Shown here: positions 1-6,060 of the stretch, piece after piece
Layout of the letters: every line of letters begins with the position of its first letter
How positions within the stretch are numbered: position 1 is the first letter of the stretch
Source of the DNA: an uncultured Hyphomonadaceae bacterium
GTDB lineage: Bacteria > Pseudomonadota > Alphaproteobacteria > Caulobacterales > Hyphomonadaceae
DNA length: 9,718 nucleotides
Assembly (NCBI GenBank): GCA_937873805.1
Contig: CALMWO010000501.1
Span: 1-9,718, forward strand
Direction: 5' to 3'
Position numbers and translations under genes: made by a program
The notes under the pieces: generated by a model
Database searches by the model: none
What the model saw: only the letters and a program-made list of their open reading frames with translations
Told to the model about the DNA's origin: nothing

Positions 1-42
1 TGGCTAAGGAGACCGGCGCGGTTAGCAACGGGTCGGGCAGGG

Positions 43-60
43 GACTCGCGCGCGCGAGTC
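43..60. repeat. Perfect 18-bp palindrome with GANTC at both ends
   Basis: GACTCGCGCGCGCGAGTC equals its own reverse complement. Each end is a GANTC sequence, the target of the CcrM adenine methyltransferase of alphaproteobacteria, and the core is ten alternating C/G bases. It is followed at once by TATATATACATAC, also alternating pyrimidine-purine. As RNA it could fold only as a 7-bp stem with a GCGC loop, and no T-run follows it, so it is a poor intrinsic terminator. It could be an operator or the end of an upstream transcript; the sequence does not decide. Confidence 0.7.
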
Positions 61-144
61 TATATATACATACGCTCCCCAGCGCCGAGACGTTGGGACC
101 GCAGTTATCGATCTCTTCAAAGTATTGAATCGAGTGTTGATGGC

Positions 145-163
145 GTGGTTAAGCAGATCTGAA
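145..163 (-). promoter_or_regulatory. Putative CtrA-binding site upstream of pilA
   Basis: On the minus strand this reads TTCA, seven bases, then TTAACCAC. The CtrA consensus is TTAA-N7-TTAAC, with TTAACCAT as the half-site form. One base departs from the gapped motif, and the half site departs only in its last base. CtrA activates pilA in Caulobacter crescentus, so the location fits. The box lies about 130 bp upstream of the pilA start codon, so the transcript would have a fairly long leader. No clear -10 element supports the call. Confidence 0.5.
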
Positions 164-293
164 TGCGAATACATCCAAATTTCTTGTCTGCTTTACGTGA
201 TATCAATCCAGCTCATGTAGAACTCAACATACCTACTGCGGGTGATGGTACTTCGCTGTGGGACAAAAAGACCATGCATAGCGGAGAAGCAAA

Positions 294-464
294 ATGAAAA
301 ACGTGATGAAGTTCCTGAAGGACAAATCTGGCGCGACCGCGATCGAGTACGGCCTGATCGCCGCTCTCATCGCCGTTGCCGTCATCGGCGGCGTGTCGGC
401 CCTGGGTGGTTCGGCCAACACGACCTTCACGACGATCTCGACCGAACTCGACAACGCGATCTAA
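294..464 (+). CDS. pilA: Flp-type major prepilin PilA
   Basis: This encodes a 56-residue prepilin, the structural subunit of the Flp/Tad (type IVc) pilus. A short positively charged leader, residues 1-13 ending in KSG, is followed by ATAIEYGLIAALIAV. That is the Flp signature: cleavage after Gly13 and Glu-Tyr at positions 5-6 of the mature chain. The hydrophobic helix that packs into the fibre core follows (about residues 14-38), and the mature pilin would be 43 residues, typical of the family. The start at 294 is supported by GGAG at 283-286 with a 7-base gap. CpaA, encoded next, is the expected processing peptidase. The gene has its own terminator (501-539), which suggests a separate, abundant transcript. 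A CtrA-like box lies upstream. The identification is secure from the motif and the locus. Confidence 0.96.
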   Translation: MKNVMKFLKDKSGATAIEYGLIAALIAVAVIGGVSALGGSANTTFTTISTELDNAI

Positions 465-473
465 CCATCGCCG

Positions 474-489
474 CTGATCATCTGATCAG
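474..489 (+). repeat. Short inverted repeat just after pilA
   Basis: CTGATCA and TGATCAG are separated by two bases, nine bases after the pilA stop codon. The 7-bp arms could form a small hairpin (with a larger loop once the inner pairs open) in the pilA mRNA 3' region, just ahead of the terminator stem. It might help stabilise the 3' end or might be chance. Confidence 0.35.
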
Positions 490-500
490 TGTAAAGAATG

Positions 501-539
501 GAGCGCCGCGGAAAGTGTCCGCGGCGCTCTTTTCTTTTT
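501..539 (+). terminator. Strong intrinsic terminator after pilA
   Basis: A perfect 12-bp GC-rich stem (GAGCGCCGCGGA at 501-512 with its exact complement at 518-529) encloses a 5-base loop, AAGTG. It is followed by TTTTCTTTTT at 530-539. Stem strength, loop size and U-rich tail match a rho-independent terminator. It sits 36 bases after the pilA stop codon and 73 bases before the cpaA start. Most pilA transcripts should therefore end here, leaving cpaA to read-through or to a promoter of its own. None is obvious at 540-611. Confidence 0.93.
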
Positions 540-611
540 CGAATACTGGCGCGGTCAATAATTCCTTCAGCGAATTCATGTAAGTTGCTTAGATCACAAC
601 TTGGGTGGAAG

Positions 612-1118
612 ATGATCACGTCGCTGCTCTGTCTGGCGTTCCCAATTCTTCTGATCTACGCCGCGTGGCACGACATCTCGACCATGACGATTCCGAACTG
701 GGTTTCGATCGTCCTCGGCATTGCTTTCGTTCCCGCCGCCATTGCTGCTGGCCTGTCGATGGAACAGATCGGCATGCATCTCGTGTTCGGCGCGTGCGTG
801 CTGATCGGGTGTGCGGCGCTCTTCTATCTCAATGTGTTCGGCGGCGGCGACGCGAAGGTGATTGCGGCGGCTTCGTTGTGGACTGGTCTTGCGGCCAGCG
901 CGCCTTTCGTCATGGGCATGGCGATCGCGGGCGGAGCTCTTGCTGGCGTGCTGATCGTCATGCGTCGCATGAAGATGAAAAGCACGAAGCCCTGGCTCAA
1001 TCGCCTGATGTCGCCGGAAGAGGGCGCTCCGTACGCGGTTGCGATCGCTGTCGGTGCGCTTCTGGCGGCCCCGGCATCACCTGTTCTGGCGGCGGGACTC
1101 GCTGGTTTCAGCGCCTAG
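612..1118 (+). CDS. cpaA: Prepilin peptidase CpaA (TadV-type, A24 family)
   Basis: This is a 168-residue integral membrane aspartic protease that removes the leader from Flp prepilin and pseudopilins at the cytoplasmic face of the inner membrane. The two catalytic aspartates expected of the A24 family are present: Asp21 in WHDISTMTIPN and Asp80 in the GGGDAK motif. Hydrophobic segments lie at about 3-19, 32-47, 54-73, 83-117 and 141-165. The length matches the short Tad/Cpa peptidases, which lack the methyltransferase half of PilD. I start at ATG 612 because it puts the first transmembrane helix at the N-terminus. The reading frame stays open upstream to an ATG at 498, but that would run through the pilA terminator. 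The ribosome binding site (GGTGG, 604-608) is weak and close. Its position after pilA follows the Caulobacter order. Confidence 0.93.
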   Translation: MITSLLCLAFPILLIYAAWHDISTMTIPNWVSIVLGIAFVPAAIAAGLSMEQIGMHLVFGACVLIGCAALFYLNVFGGGDAKVIAAASLWTGLAASAPFVMGMAIAGGALAGVLIVMRRMKMKSTKPWLNRLMSPEEGAPYAVAIAVGALLAAPASPVLAAGLAGFSA

Positions 1119-1263
1119 GCAAAATCTGCACGGTTAAGGCTTGACGCGAAACGTTAACGCGCTCGCGCCGATCGTCTTAACTCTCCCTTAGAGCCATCGT
1201 GGAAGTCTCCCGCTCAGGATAGGGCCCCTTTCAGGCCTTGGGGAACTGCGGCGGAGGGCCTTC
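1119..1263 (+). promoter_or_regulatory. cpaA-cpaB gap with CtrA-like box; likely promoter region
   Basis: This is the only sizeable gap between cpaA and tadC. It contains three TTAA motifs (1134, 1154, 1177) in otherwise GC-rich sequence. The last belongs to TTAA-CTCTCCC-TTAG at 1177-1191, which matches the CtrA consensus TTAA-N7-TTAA at seven of eight bases. TTGACGC at 1141-1147 fits the Caulobacter housekeeping -35 element (TTGACGS), but the -10 at the right distance (GCTCGCGC, 1161) fits GCTANAWC poorly. GGAGG at 1253-1257 is the cpaB ribosome binding site. I infer that transcription of cpaB to tadC starts here, possibly under CtrA control. No terminator hairpin is evident after cpaA. Confidence 0.45.
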
Positions 1264-2157
1264 ATGTCGCCCGTGCGACTGATCATTCTTCTTGTAGCGG
1301 CCGGTGCGGCGATCGCTGCTGTGTTCCTTGTGCGGTCTGTTCAGGCGCCTGCGCCAGCAGCTGCTGCAGCAGCTGCTGCGCCCGCTGAAGCTGCAAAGCC
1401 CGTCGAGATTCCGACGAAGCAGGTTCTCGTCGCGAACAACAAGATTCCCGTCGGCAAGTTCGTCGCCGCCGATGACCTGCGCTGGCAGGAATGGCCCGCG
1501 AGCGCGAACATCGAATCATTCATCGAACAAGAGAAGCAGCCGGAAGGCCTTGAGAAGATGGTCGGCGCCGTTGCGCGCTATGACCTCGTCGTTGGCGAGC
1601 CGGTCACGACCTCGAAGCTGGTGCATCCGGGTACGGCCGGCTTCATGGCCGTCATGCTGACGCCGGGCATGCGCGCCGTTTCAGTCGAGATCGCTGCAGA
1701 GACGGCGTCGGGCGGTTTCATCCAACCCAATGACCGCGTCGATGTGATTGTCACGCGTGAAGTGCAAGCCACAAATGCGAATGGCGGCCAGAGCGGCGGC
1801 ATGCAGAACATCCGCTCCGACCTTATCCTCTCCAACATCCGCGTTCTTGCAATCGATGCGACCTACGGCGCGCCGGAAGTCAAAGGCGAGGAGGCTGCTC
1901 CGCAGGCGGGGCAGGGGCAAGTGATCATTGGTTCGCGCGCGACGCTCGAACTGACTGAACGCGACGCCACCCTGCTGAACACCGCCAAGAAGGCCGGCGA
2001 GATCGCGCTTACACTGCGTTCGATCGCCGACCTGCAGTCGCCGCAGGGCGCAACGAGTGTCGGCCGCGTCTATCGTGATGGCGTCTCGCAGGATGCCGAA
2101 GGCGTGCGTGTCTATCGATACGGCACGGAAACCGTCAGCACAGCGCCGGCAGGTTGA
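1264..2157 (+). CDS. cpaB: Flp pilus assembly protein CpaB (RcpC-like, SAF domain)
   Basis: This is a 297-residue periplasmic pilus assembly protein anchored by an N-terminal hydrophobic helix (about residues 5-23, RLIILLVAAGAAIAAVFLV). An Ala/Pro linker follows (about 29-46, with eight consecutive alanines at 32-39). A SAF-type domain begins with KQVLVANNKIPVGKFVAADDL and runs to about residue 125. The rest is the RcpC/CpaB region, containing the typical AVSVEIAAETASGGFIQPNDRVDVIVT stretch in two blocks near 139-165. CpaB/RcpC proteins act with the secretin in the periplasm; SAF domains in general are thought to bind carbohydrate, but the ligand here is unknown. The start has GGAGG six bases upstream. 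It is probably the first gene of the long cpaB-tadC operon, and its stop overlaps the cpaC ribosome binding site. Confidence 0.92.
   Translation: MSPVRLIILLVAAGAAIAAVFLVRSVQAPAPAAAAAAAAPAEAAKPVEIPTKQVLVANNKIPVGKFVAADDLRWQEWPASANIESFIEQEKQPEGLEKMVGAVARYDLVVGEPVTTSKLVHPGTAGFMAVMLTPGMRAVSVEIAAETASGGFIQPNDRVDVIVTREVQATNANGGQSGGMQNIRSDLILSNIRVLAIDATYGAPEVKGEEAAPQAGQGQVIIGSRATLELTERDATLLNTAKKAGEIALTLRSIADLQSPQGATSVGRVYRDGVSQDAEGVRVYRYGTETVSTAPAG
1355..1378. repeat. 24-bp perfect palindrome of CAG/CTG units in cpaB
   Basis: The arms CAGCAGCTGCTG and CAGCAGCTGCTG are each other's reverse complement and meet at 1366/1367. In frame they encode part of an eight-alanine run (residues 32-39) in the linker after the membrane anchor. 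The tract is both a trinucleotide repeat and a palindrome, so it could slip or fold during replication and change the alanine count without breaking the frame. Confidence 0.75.
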
Positions 2158-2159
2158 GG
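2156..2159 (+). promoter_or_regulatory. Ribosome binding site that fixes the cpaC start
   Basis: GAGG overlaps the cpaB stop codon (TGA, 2155-2157) and lies six bases before ATG 2166. A TTG at 2154 in the same frame would add four residues, but it has no comparable site upstream, so ATG 2166 is preferred. The overlap suggests that cpaC translation is coupled to that of cpaB. Confidence 0.7.
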
Positions 2160-2165
2160 TCATAC

Positions 2166-3686
2166 ATGTCAGCCAACCGTAACATCGTTCTTGCCAGCCT
2201 CGCGGCCGCCCTTGCGGTCACGGCGCCAGGCGCATTCGCCCAGCAGCCTCCGTCCGATCTCAGCGGCGGACCGGCCCAGCGCATCACCGTTCCCGACGTT
2301 TCGGCGCCCGCCGGCGCGACCGAGGTGCTGACGCTGACGGTCAACAAGTCCTACATGATCGAGTTCGATGTCGACATCGACGACGTCATCATCGCCAACG
2401 AGAAGATCGCGAACATCGTCGCGCGTGATCGTCGCCGCATCGCCGTGATGGGCGTGGCGCCGGGCGAGAGCAACATGGTGTTCCTCGACCGCTCGGGCCG
2501 CAAGGTGAAGGTGCTCGAGATTTCCGTGACGGACGGCGTTGCCGGCATGGACCAGCTGCGCACGCTGATCAAACGTCACGTGCCGGGCTCCAAGGTCCAG
2601 GTCGAGGCGGTGAACGGCCGAATCATCCTCGCGGGTTCGGTGCCGAACCTGTCGGGCGCCGATCGCGTCATGCAGCTCGCACGTACGTATGCGAAGGACG
2701 ACGCGTCCGTCCTCAACATGATGGCGATCGACGGCAAGGACCAGGTGACGCTGAAGGTGCGCTTCATCGAGATGCAGCGCTCCGTGATCAAGCAGATGGG
2801 CATCAACCTGTCGGGCGCGATCGGCTTCGGCCAGCTTTCCGGCACGAACTTCGACAACAACTTTTCGGCGACGTCGGCCAACGCCTTCCCGATCGCCGGT
2901 TCGGCCCTTGGCGGCCTCGCGGCCAACCTTGGCTACAAGAACCTCGTCGGCGCGGCGCAGCAGAGCGCGGTTGGCGTGAAGCTCAACGCGCTTGAGCGCG
3001 TCGGCATCGTTCGCACGCTTGCCGAGCCGAACCTGGCTGCGATCTCGGGCGAAGCCGGCAAATTCCTTGTCGGTGGCGAATTCCCGGTTCCGGTGGCGCA
3101 GGACGAAGGCAAGATCTCGATCGAGTTCAAGCCGTTCGGCGTGGGCCTTGGCTATACGCCGATCGTAATGTCCGAAGGCCGGATCTCGCTGCAGCTGTCG
3201 GTCGAAGTCTCGGAACTCAGCCAGCAAGGCGGCTTCCAGTCCAACTCCATCGCGGGCACGGACCCGAATACGGGGGAGGCGGTTGTCGGCCAGACCATCA
3301 CCATCCCGGCGCTGAAAGTTCGTCGCGCCGAAACGACGGTTGAAATTCCCTCGGGCGGCAGCCTCGTCATCGCTGGCCTGATCCAGGAAACGACACGTCA
3401 GAACCTGGATGGCATTCCGGGCGCGAAAGATATTCCGGTGCTTGGCGCGTTGTTCCGCAGCCGCGATTTCCAGAACGAAGAAACCGAACTGGTTGTGATC
3501 GTGACGCCTTACCTGGTCGATCCTACCGACCCGCAGGGCTTCCGTGATCCAGACCGTGGCTACGTCACGGCGACGGACGCACGCACGATGCTGTTCGGCA
3601 AACTGAACGACGTCTACGCCGTGCCCGGTTCGGGCGCTGCAAAGGCTCCGCCTCCCGGCGGCGCCAGCGGCTTCATCATCGATTGA
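2166..3686 (+). CDS. cpaC: Outer-membrane secretin CpaC (RcpA-like)
   Basis: This is a 506-residue secretin that forms the outer-membrane channel through which the Flp pilus emerges. A Sec signal peptide is visible (hydrophobic 7-20, likely cleavage AFA-QQ after Ala25). The N-terminal pilus/secretin domain (about 50-120) is followed by a BON-like domain (about 125-187, VQVEAVNGRIILAGSVPN) and the secretin core (about 270-452). The core contains the conserved EPNLAAISGEAGKFLVGGEFPVP block and, near its end, DIPVLGALFRS and ELVVIVTPYLV, which are hallmark secretin motifs. A short Pro/Gly-rich tail closes the protein. Length and layout match CpaC of Caulobacter and RcpA of Tad systems. CpaD, 12 bases downstream, is the lipoprotein expected to associate with it, and CpaB its periplasmic partner. 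Confidence 0.96.
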   Translation: MSANRNIVLASLAAALAVTAPGAFAQQPPSDLSGGPAQRITVPDVSAPAGATEVLTLTVNKSYMIEFDVDIDDVIIANEKIANIVARDRRRIAVMGVAPGESNMVFLDRSGRKVKVLEISVTDGVAGMDQLRTLIKRHVPGSKVQVEAVNGRIILAGSVPNLSGADRVMQLARTYAKDDASVLNMMAIDGKDQVTLKVRFIEMQRSVIKQMGINLSGAIGFGQLSGTNFDNNFSATSANAFPIAGSALGGLAANLGYKNLVGAAQQSAVGVKLNALERVGIVRTLAEPNLAAISGEAGKFLVGGEFPVPVAQDEGKISIEFKPFGVGLGYTPIVMSEGRISLQLSVEVSELSQQGGFQSNSIAGTDPNTGEAVVGQTITIPALKVRRAETTVEIPSGGSLVIAGLIQETTRQNLDGIPGAKDIPVLGALFRSRDFQNEETELVVIVTPYLVDPTDPQGFRDPDRGYVTATDARTMLFGKLNDVYAVPGSGAAKAPPPGGASGFIID

Positions 3687-3698
3687 GGGGAGACACGG

Positions 3699-4379
3699 AT
3701 GTCTTCGCGTTTCCATATCGTGATCGCCGGCGTTTCGCTGGCTGCTCTCGGGGCCTGCCAGCATTCGGATCAGGAGATTGCCTGGGCCAACCGCATGCAC
3801 ACGCAGATCGTTGCCGAGGAGACCACGGCCGATCTGAAGATCGACACCATTGTGGCCGGCGAGAAGCTGGGCGACGTCGAGCGTGAGGCGGTCAAGTATT
3901 TCGCCGAAGCGTATCAGGGCGAAGGCCACGGCGCGGTGATCATCTCGCGACCCAGCAACGGGCCGGATGATATCTCGGCGATCCGTGCAGCTGCCGATGC
4001 GCGCGCCGTCATGATGGCGGAAGGCATTGCGCCCAGCCAGATCGCTGAAGGCACGTATGACGGCACGGGCGCTCGCTCAGCGCCGCTGATCATCAGCTAT
4101 CGCACCTACAACGCCGTCGTCCCGAACTGCCCGGACATTTCGAACTGGGATTTCGCCTGGACCGGCAGCAACAACGCGCTGCCGTCATTCGGCTGTGCGA
4201 CGGCGCTGAACCTTGCTGCGCAGATTGCCGACGCGGGCGACCTTGTCGGCCCGCAGCGGATGGATCCGGCGGACACGGGACGCCGCGGCGTCGTGTTCTC
4301 GAAATACCGCAATGGGGAGAAGACCTCGGCGGAACGCAATGACGACGCGAGCGGCGCCATCAGCCAGGCCGTGCAGTAG
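3699..4379 (+). CDS. cpaD: Pilus assembly lipoprotein CpaD
   Basis: This 226-residue protein has a lipoprotein signal: hydrophobic residues 7-19 and a lipobox LGAC with Cys20 as the lipidated residue. Gln follows the Cys, which fits transport to the outer membrane. The body carries the CpaD family signature near the C-terminus, NCPDISNWDF (143-152) and PSFGCATALNLAAQIADAGDL (162-182), with two cysteines, Cys144 and Cys166, that could form a disulfide. CpaD is needed for pilus assembly in Caulobacter and is associated with the outer membrane and the secretin; its exact role is not settled. The start at 3699 has GGGGAG at 3687-3692, six bases upstream. A short polar tail (about 203-226) follows the conserved part. 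Confidence 0.93.
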   Translation: MSSRFHIVIAGVSLAALGACQHSDQEIAWANRMHTQIVAEETTADLKIDTIVAGEKLGDVEREAVKYFAEAYQGEGHGAVIISRPSNGPDDISAIRAAADARAVMMAEGIAPSQIAEGTYDGTGARSAPLIISYRTYNAVVPNCPDISNWDFAWTGSNNALPSFGCATALNLAAQIADAGDLVGPQRMDPADTGRRGVVFSKYRNGEKTSAERNDDASGAISQAVQ

Positions 4380-4395
4380 GATCAGAGGGCGGGAC

Positions 4396-6051
4396 ATGAC
4401 CGGTTCACGGGACAAGTTTGACGACGACAGCGATCTGGACCAGCTCGCGCACGACCTCGATCTCGACATGGATGCACCGCTGGGCGCCAGCTTTGCGGCT
4501 GCGTTGCGTGGCAAGGACGACAAGGGCGCTTCGTTTGAAGAAGCCGATTTCGGCCTCGACGACGATGGCTTCATGACGCCGCCGCCGCGCGCCGCCCAGC
4601 CGGCGCCGACGGCCCCGGCAGTCTTCGCGGCCGAGCCCGAACTTGAGACGTTTGAAGACGAATTTTCGGATGAAGGCGACGATCTCGATCCGCCGCCGCC
4701 CGCGATGACACAGGCCTCACAGAGCTGGCTGCAGCCCAAGCCCACGGCCCCGATTGAAGACCTGCCGCCGATGTCGGCTATGGACGCTGAACCTGTCGCT
4801 GACGACGCGGCGGGGCAGGGCCTTGGCTACGACTATTCATTCGGCGCCGCCCACACCGGCGGCGATCGCCCGATTCCGCGCATCACCGTGCATGGCTTCG
4901 TGACGCGCACCAGTTCGCTGAGCGTTCTGCGTACGATCATGAACGATCGTCGCATGAAGAACGTCTCGATGGACGTGTTCGAAGGTGGCGTGCCGGCGGC
5001 GATCCAGTACTACGTCAACGAAACGACGCCGAACCTGCTCGTCATCGAAAGCTCGGGCGATCCGCGCCAGCTTCTCAGCGAACTCGATTCGCTGGCCGAG
5101 TATTGCGACGAGAACATTCGCGTTCTGGTGCTCGGCCAGACCAATGACATCCGCCTTTATCGCGAGCTGATGCGTCGCGGCGTTTCGGAATACCTGGTTG
5201 CTCCGATCGATCCGGTGCAGCTGATCCGCTCGATCGCGAACCTGTTCGCTGACCCCGAAGCTCCGTTCACCGGCAAGACGCTGGCGGTTACGGGCGTCAA
5301 GGGCGGCGTTGGCGCCTCCTCGATCTCGCACAACCTGGCGTGGGCTCTCTCGGAGCGCTGCAAGGTCAACGCGACGCTGGTCGATCTCGACCTCAACTTC
5401 GGCACCACCGGCCTCGACTTCAACCAGGATACGCAGGCGACCATCGCCGACGCCCTGATGTCGCCGGACCGCTTCGATGACGCCGTCATGGGCCGCCTGA
5501 TCACCAAGGCGACCGACCGCCTTTCGCTGTTTACGGCGCCGGCAACTCTGGACCGCACGTACAACCTCGACCCGGAAACCTATGTCCGCGTGCTTGAGCA
5601 GGTGCGTGGCTCCGTGCCGTTCGTCGTGCTCGATCTGCCGCACATCTGGAGCGATTGGTTCAAGTCGACCGTGATTTCGGCTGACGAGCTGGTGATCGTG
5701 GCGGCGCCGGATCTGGCGTCCCTGCGCAACGGCAAGAACCTGATCGACTTCCTCAAGGCCGCACGGCCGAACGACAATCCGCCAAAGCTCGTTCTCAACA
5801 TGGTGGGTCTGCCGAAGCGTCCGGAAATTCCGCCGAAGGACTTCGGTCAGGCGATTGGCATTGAGCCGACGCTGGTGCTGCCGTTCGACGCGCAGCTGTT
5901 CGGTACGGCCGCGAACAACGGCCAGATGATCTTTGACGTCGCGCCGGAATCCAAGGTTGCGCAGGGGCTCGACCAGCTCGCTGCGCTGCTGACCGGGCGT
6001 GAAGTGCAGACCGCAAAGCCCTCGATGCTCAAAAAGCTTCTGGGCAAGTAG
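4396..6051 (+). CDS. cpaE: MinD-like pilus localisation protein CpaE (TadZ)
   Basis: This is a 551-residue cytoplasmic protein of the MinD/ParA superfamily; in Caulobacter and other Tad systems CpaE/TadZ marks the pole where pili are built. It has three parts. Residues 1-155 are acidic and Pro/Ala-rich and look disordered (about 36 acidic to 7 basic residues in the first 150). Residues 161-287 are receiver-like, but Glu218 stands where the phospho-acceptor Asp is expected and no β5 Lys is seen (YLVAPID). Residues 293 to about 535 are the ATPase-like domain: KGGVGASS (302-309) keeps the signature Lys302 but has Ala307 for the P-loop Lys, and VVLDLP (410-415) is the Walker B strand. I use ATG 4396, with GAGGG at 4385-4389 six bases upstream; the frame stays open further up, but only inside cpaD. 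Confidence 0.95.
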   Translation: MTGSRDKFDDDSDLDQLAHDLDLDMDAPLGASFAAALRGKDDKGASFEEADFGLDDDGFMTPPPRAAQPAPTAPAVFAAEPELETFEDEFSDEGDDLDPPPPAMTQASQSWLQPKPTAPIEDLPPMSAMDAEPVADDAAGQGLGYDYSFGAAHTGGDRPIPRITVHGFVTRTSSLSVLRTIMNDRRMKNVSMDVFEGGVPAAIQYYVNETTPNLLVIESSGDPRQLLSELDSLAEYCDENIRVLVLGQTNDIRLYRELMRRGVSEYLVAPIDPVQLIRSIANLFADPEAPFTGKTLAVTGVKGGVGASSISHNLAWALSERCKVNATLVDLDLNFGTTGLDFNQDTQATIADALMSPDRFDDAVMGRLITKATDRLSLFTAPATLDRTYNLDPETYVRVLEQVRGSVPFVVLDLPHIWSDWFKSTVISADELVIVAAPDLASLRNGKNLIDFLKAARPNDNPPKLVLNMVGLPKRPEIPPKDFGQAIGIEPTLVLPFDAQLFGTAANNGQMIFDVAPESKVAQGLDQLAALLTGREVQTAKPSMLKKLLGK

Positions 6052-6060
6052 GAGTAGGGG

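Larger units (their letters stand above)
1..293. other. Intergenic region upstream of the pilin gene
   Basis: No convincing gene is visible on either strand. One + frame stays open from the window edge to a stop at 161-163, but it uses rare-type codons (CTA, AGG, AGA, ATA) unlike the neighbouring genes and its product resembles nothing I know. The region is more AT-rich than the genes after it. It contains a perfect palindrome (43-60), an alternating TATATATACATAC stretch (61-73), three GANTC sites (43-47, 56-60, 127-131) and a CtrA-like box (145-163). A weak promoter-like pair, TTTACG (192-197) and TGTAGA (216-221), has an 18-bp spacer but matches consensus poorly, so I do not call it. Confidence 0.6.

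Noticed and set aside
43..68. Intrinsic terminator formed by the upstream palindrome
   Set aside because: The fold leaves only a 7-bp stem with a self-complementary loop, and TATATATA follows instead of a T-run, so I keep it as an unexplained palindrome.
1..163. Possible C-terminal end of an upstream gene on the + strand
   Set aside because: The frame is open from the window edge, but its codon choice is unlike the neighbours, the translation is not recognisable, and it spans the palindrome and the CtrA-like box.
242..583. A 113-codon + strand frame overlapping pilA
   Set aside because: It reads pilA out of frame, is Arg/His-rich, and runs through the pilA terminator. The Flp pilin frame has a clear signature and ribosome binding site.
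498..611. A 38-residue N-terminal extension of CpaA from ATG 498
   Set aside because: It would be translated from the terminator stem, has no ribosome binding site, and would put a basic, non-family segment before the first membrane helix. ATG 612 fits the family length.
2169..3929. A 586-codon open frame on the minus strand opposite cpaC and cpaD
   Set aside because: It mirrors the GC-rich third positions of cpaC, crosses the cpaC/cpaD boundary, and its product is dominated by Arg, His and Asp with no recognisable domain. The + strand genes have signal sequences, family motifs and ribosome binding sites.
4213..4395. A 61-residue N-terminal extension of CpaE inside cpaD
   Set aside because: It is an out-of-frame reading of the cpaD coding sequence. 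ATG 4396 has a well-spaced GAGGG site.
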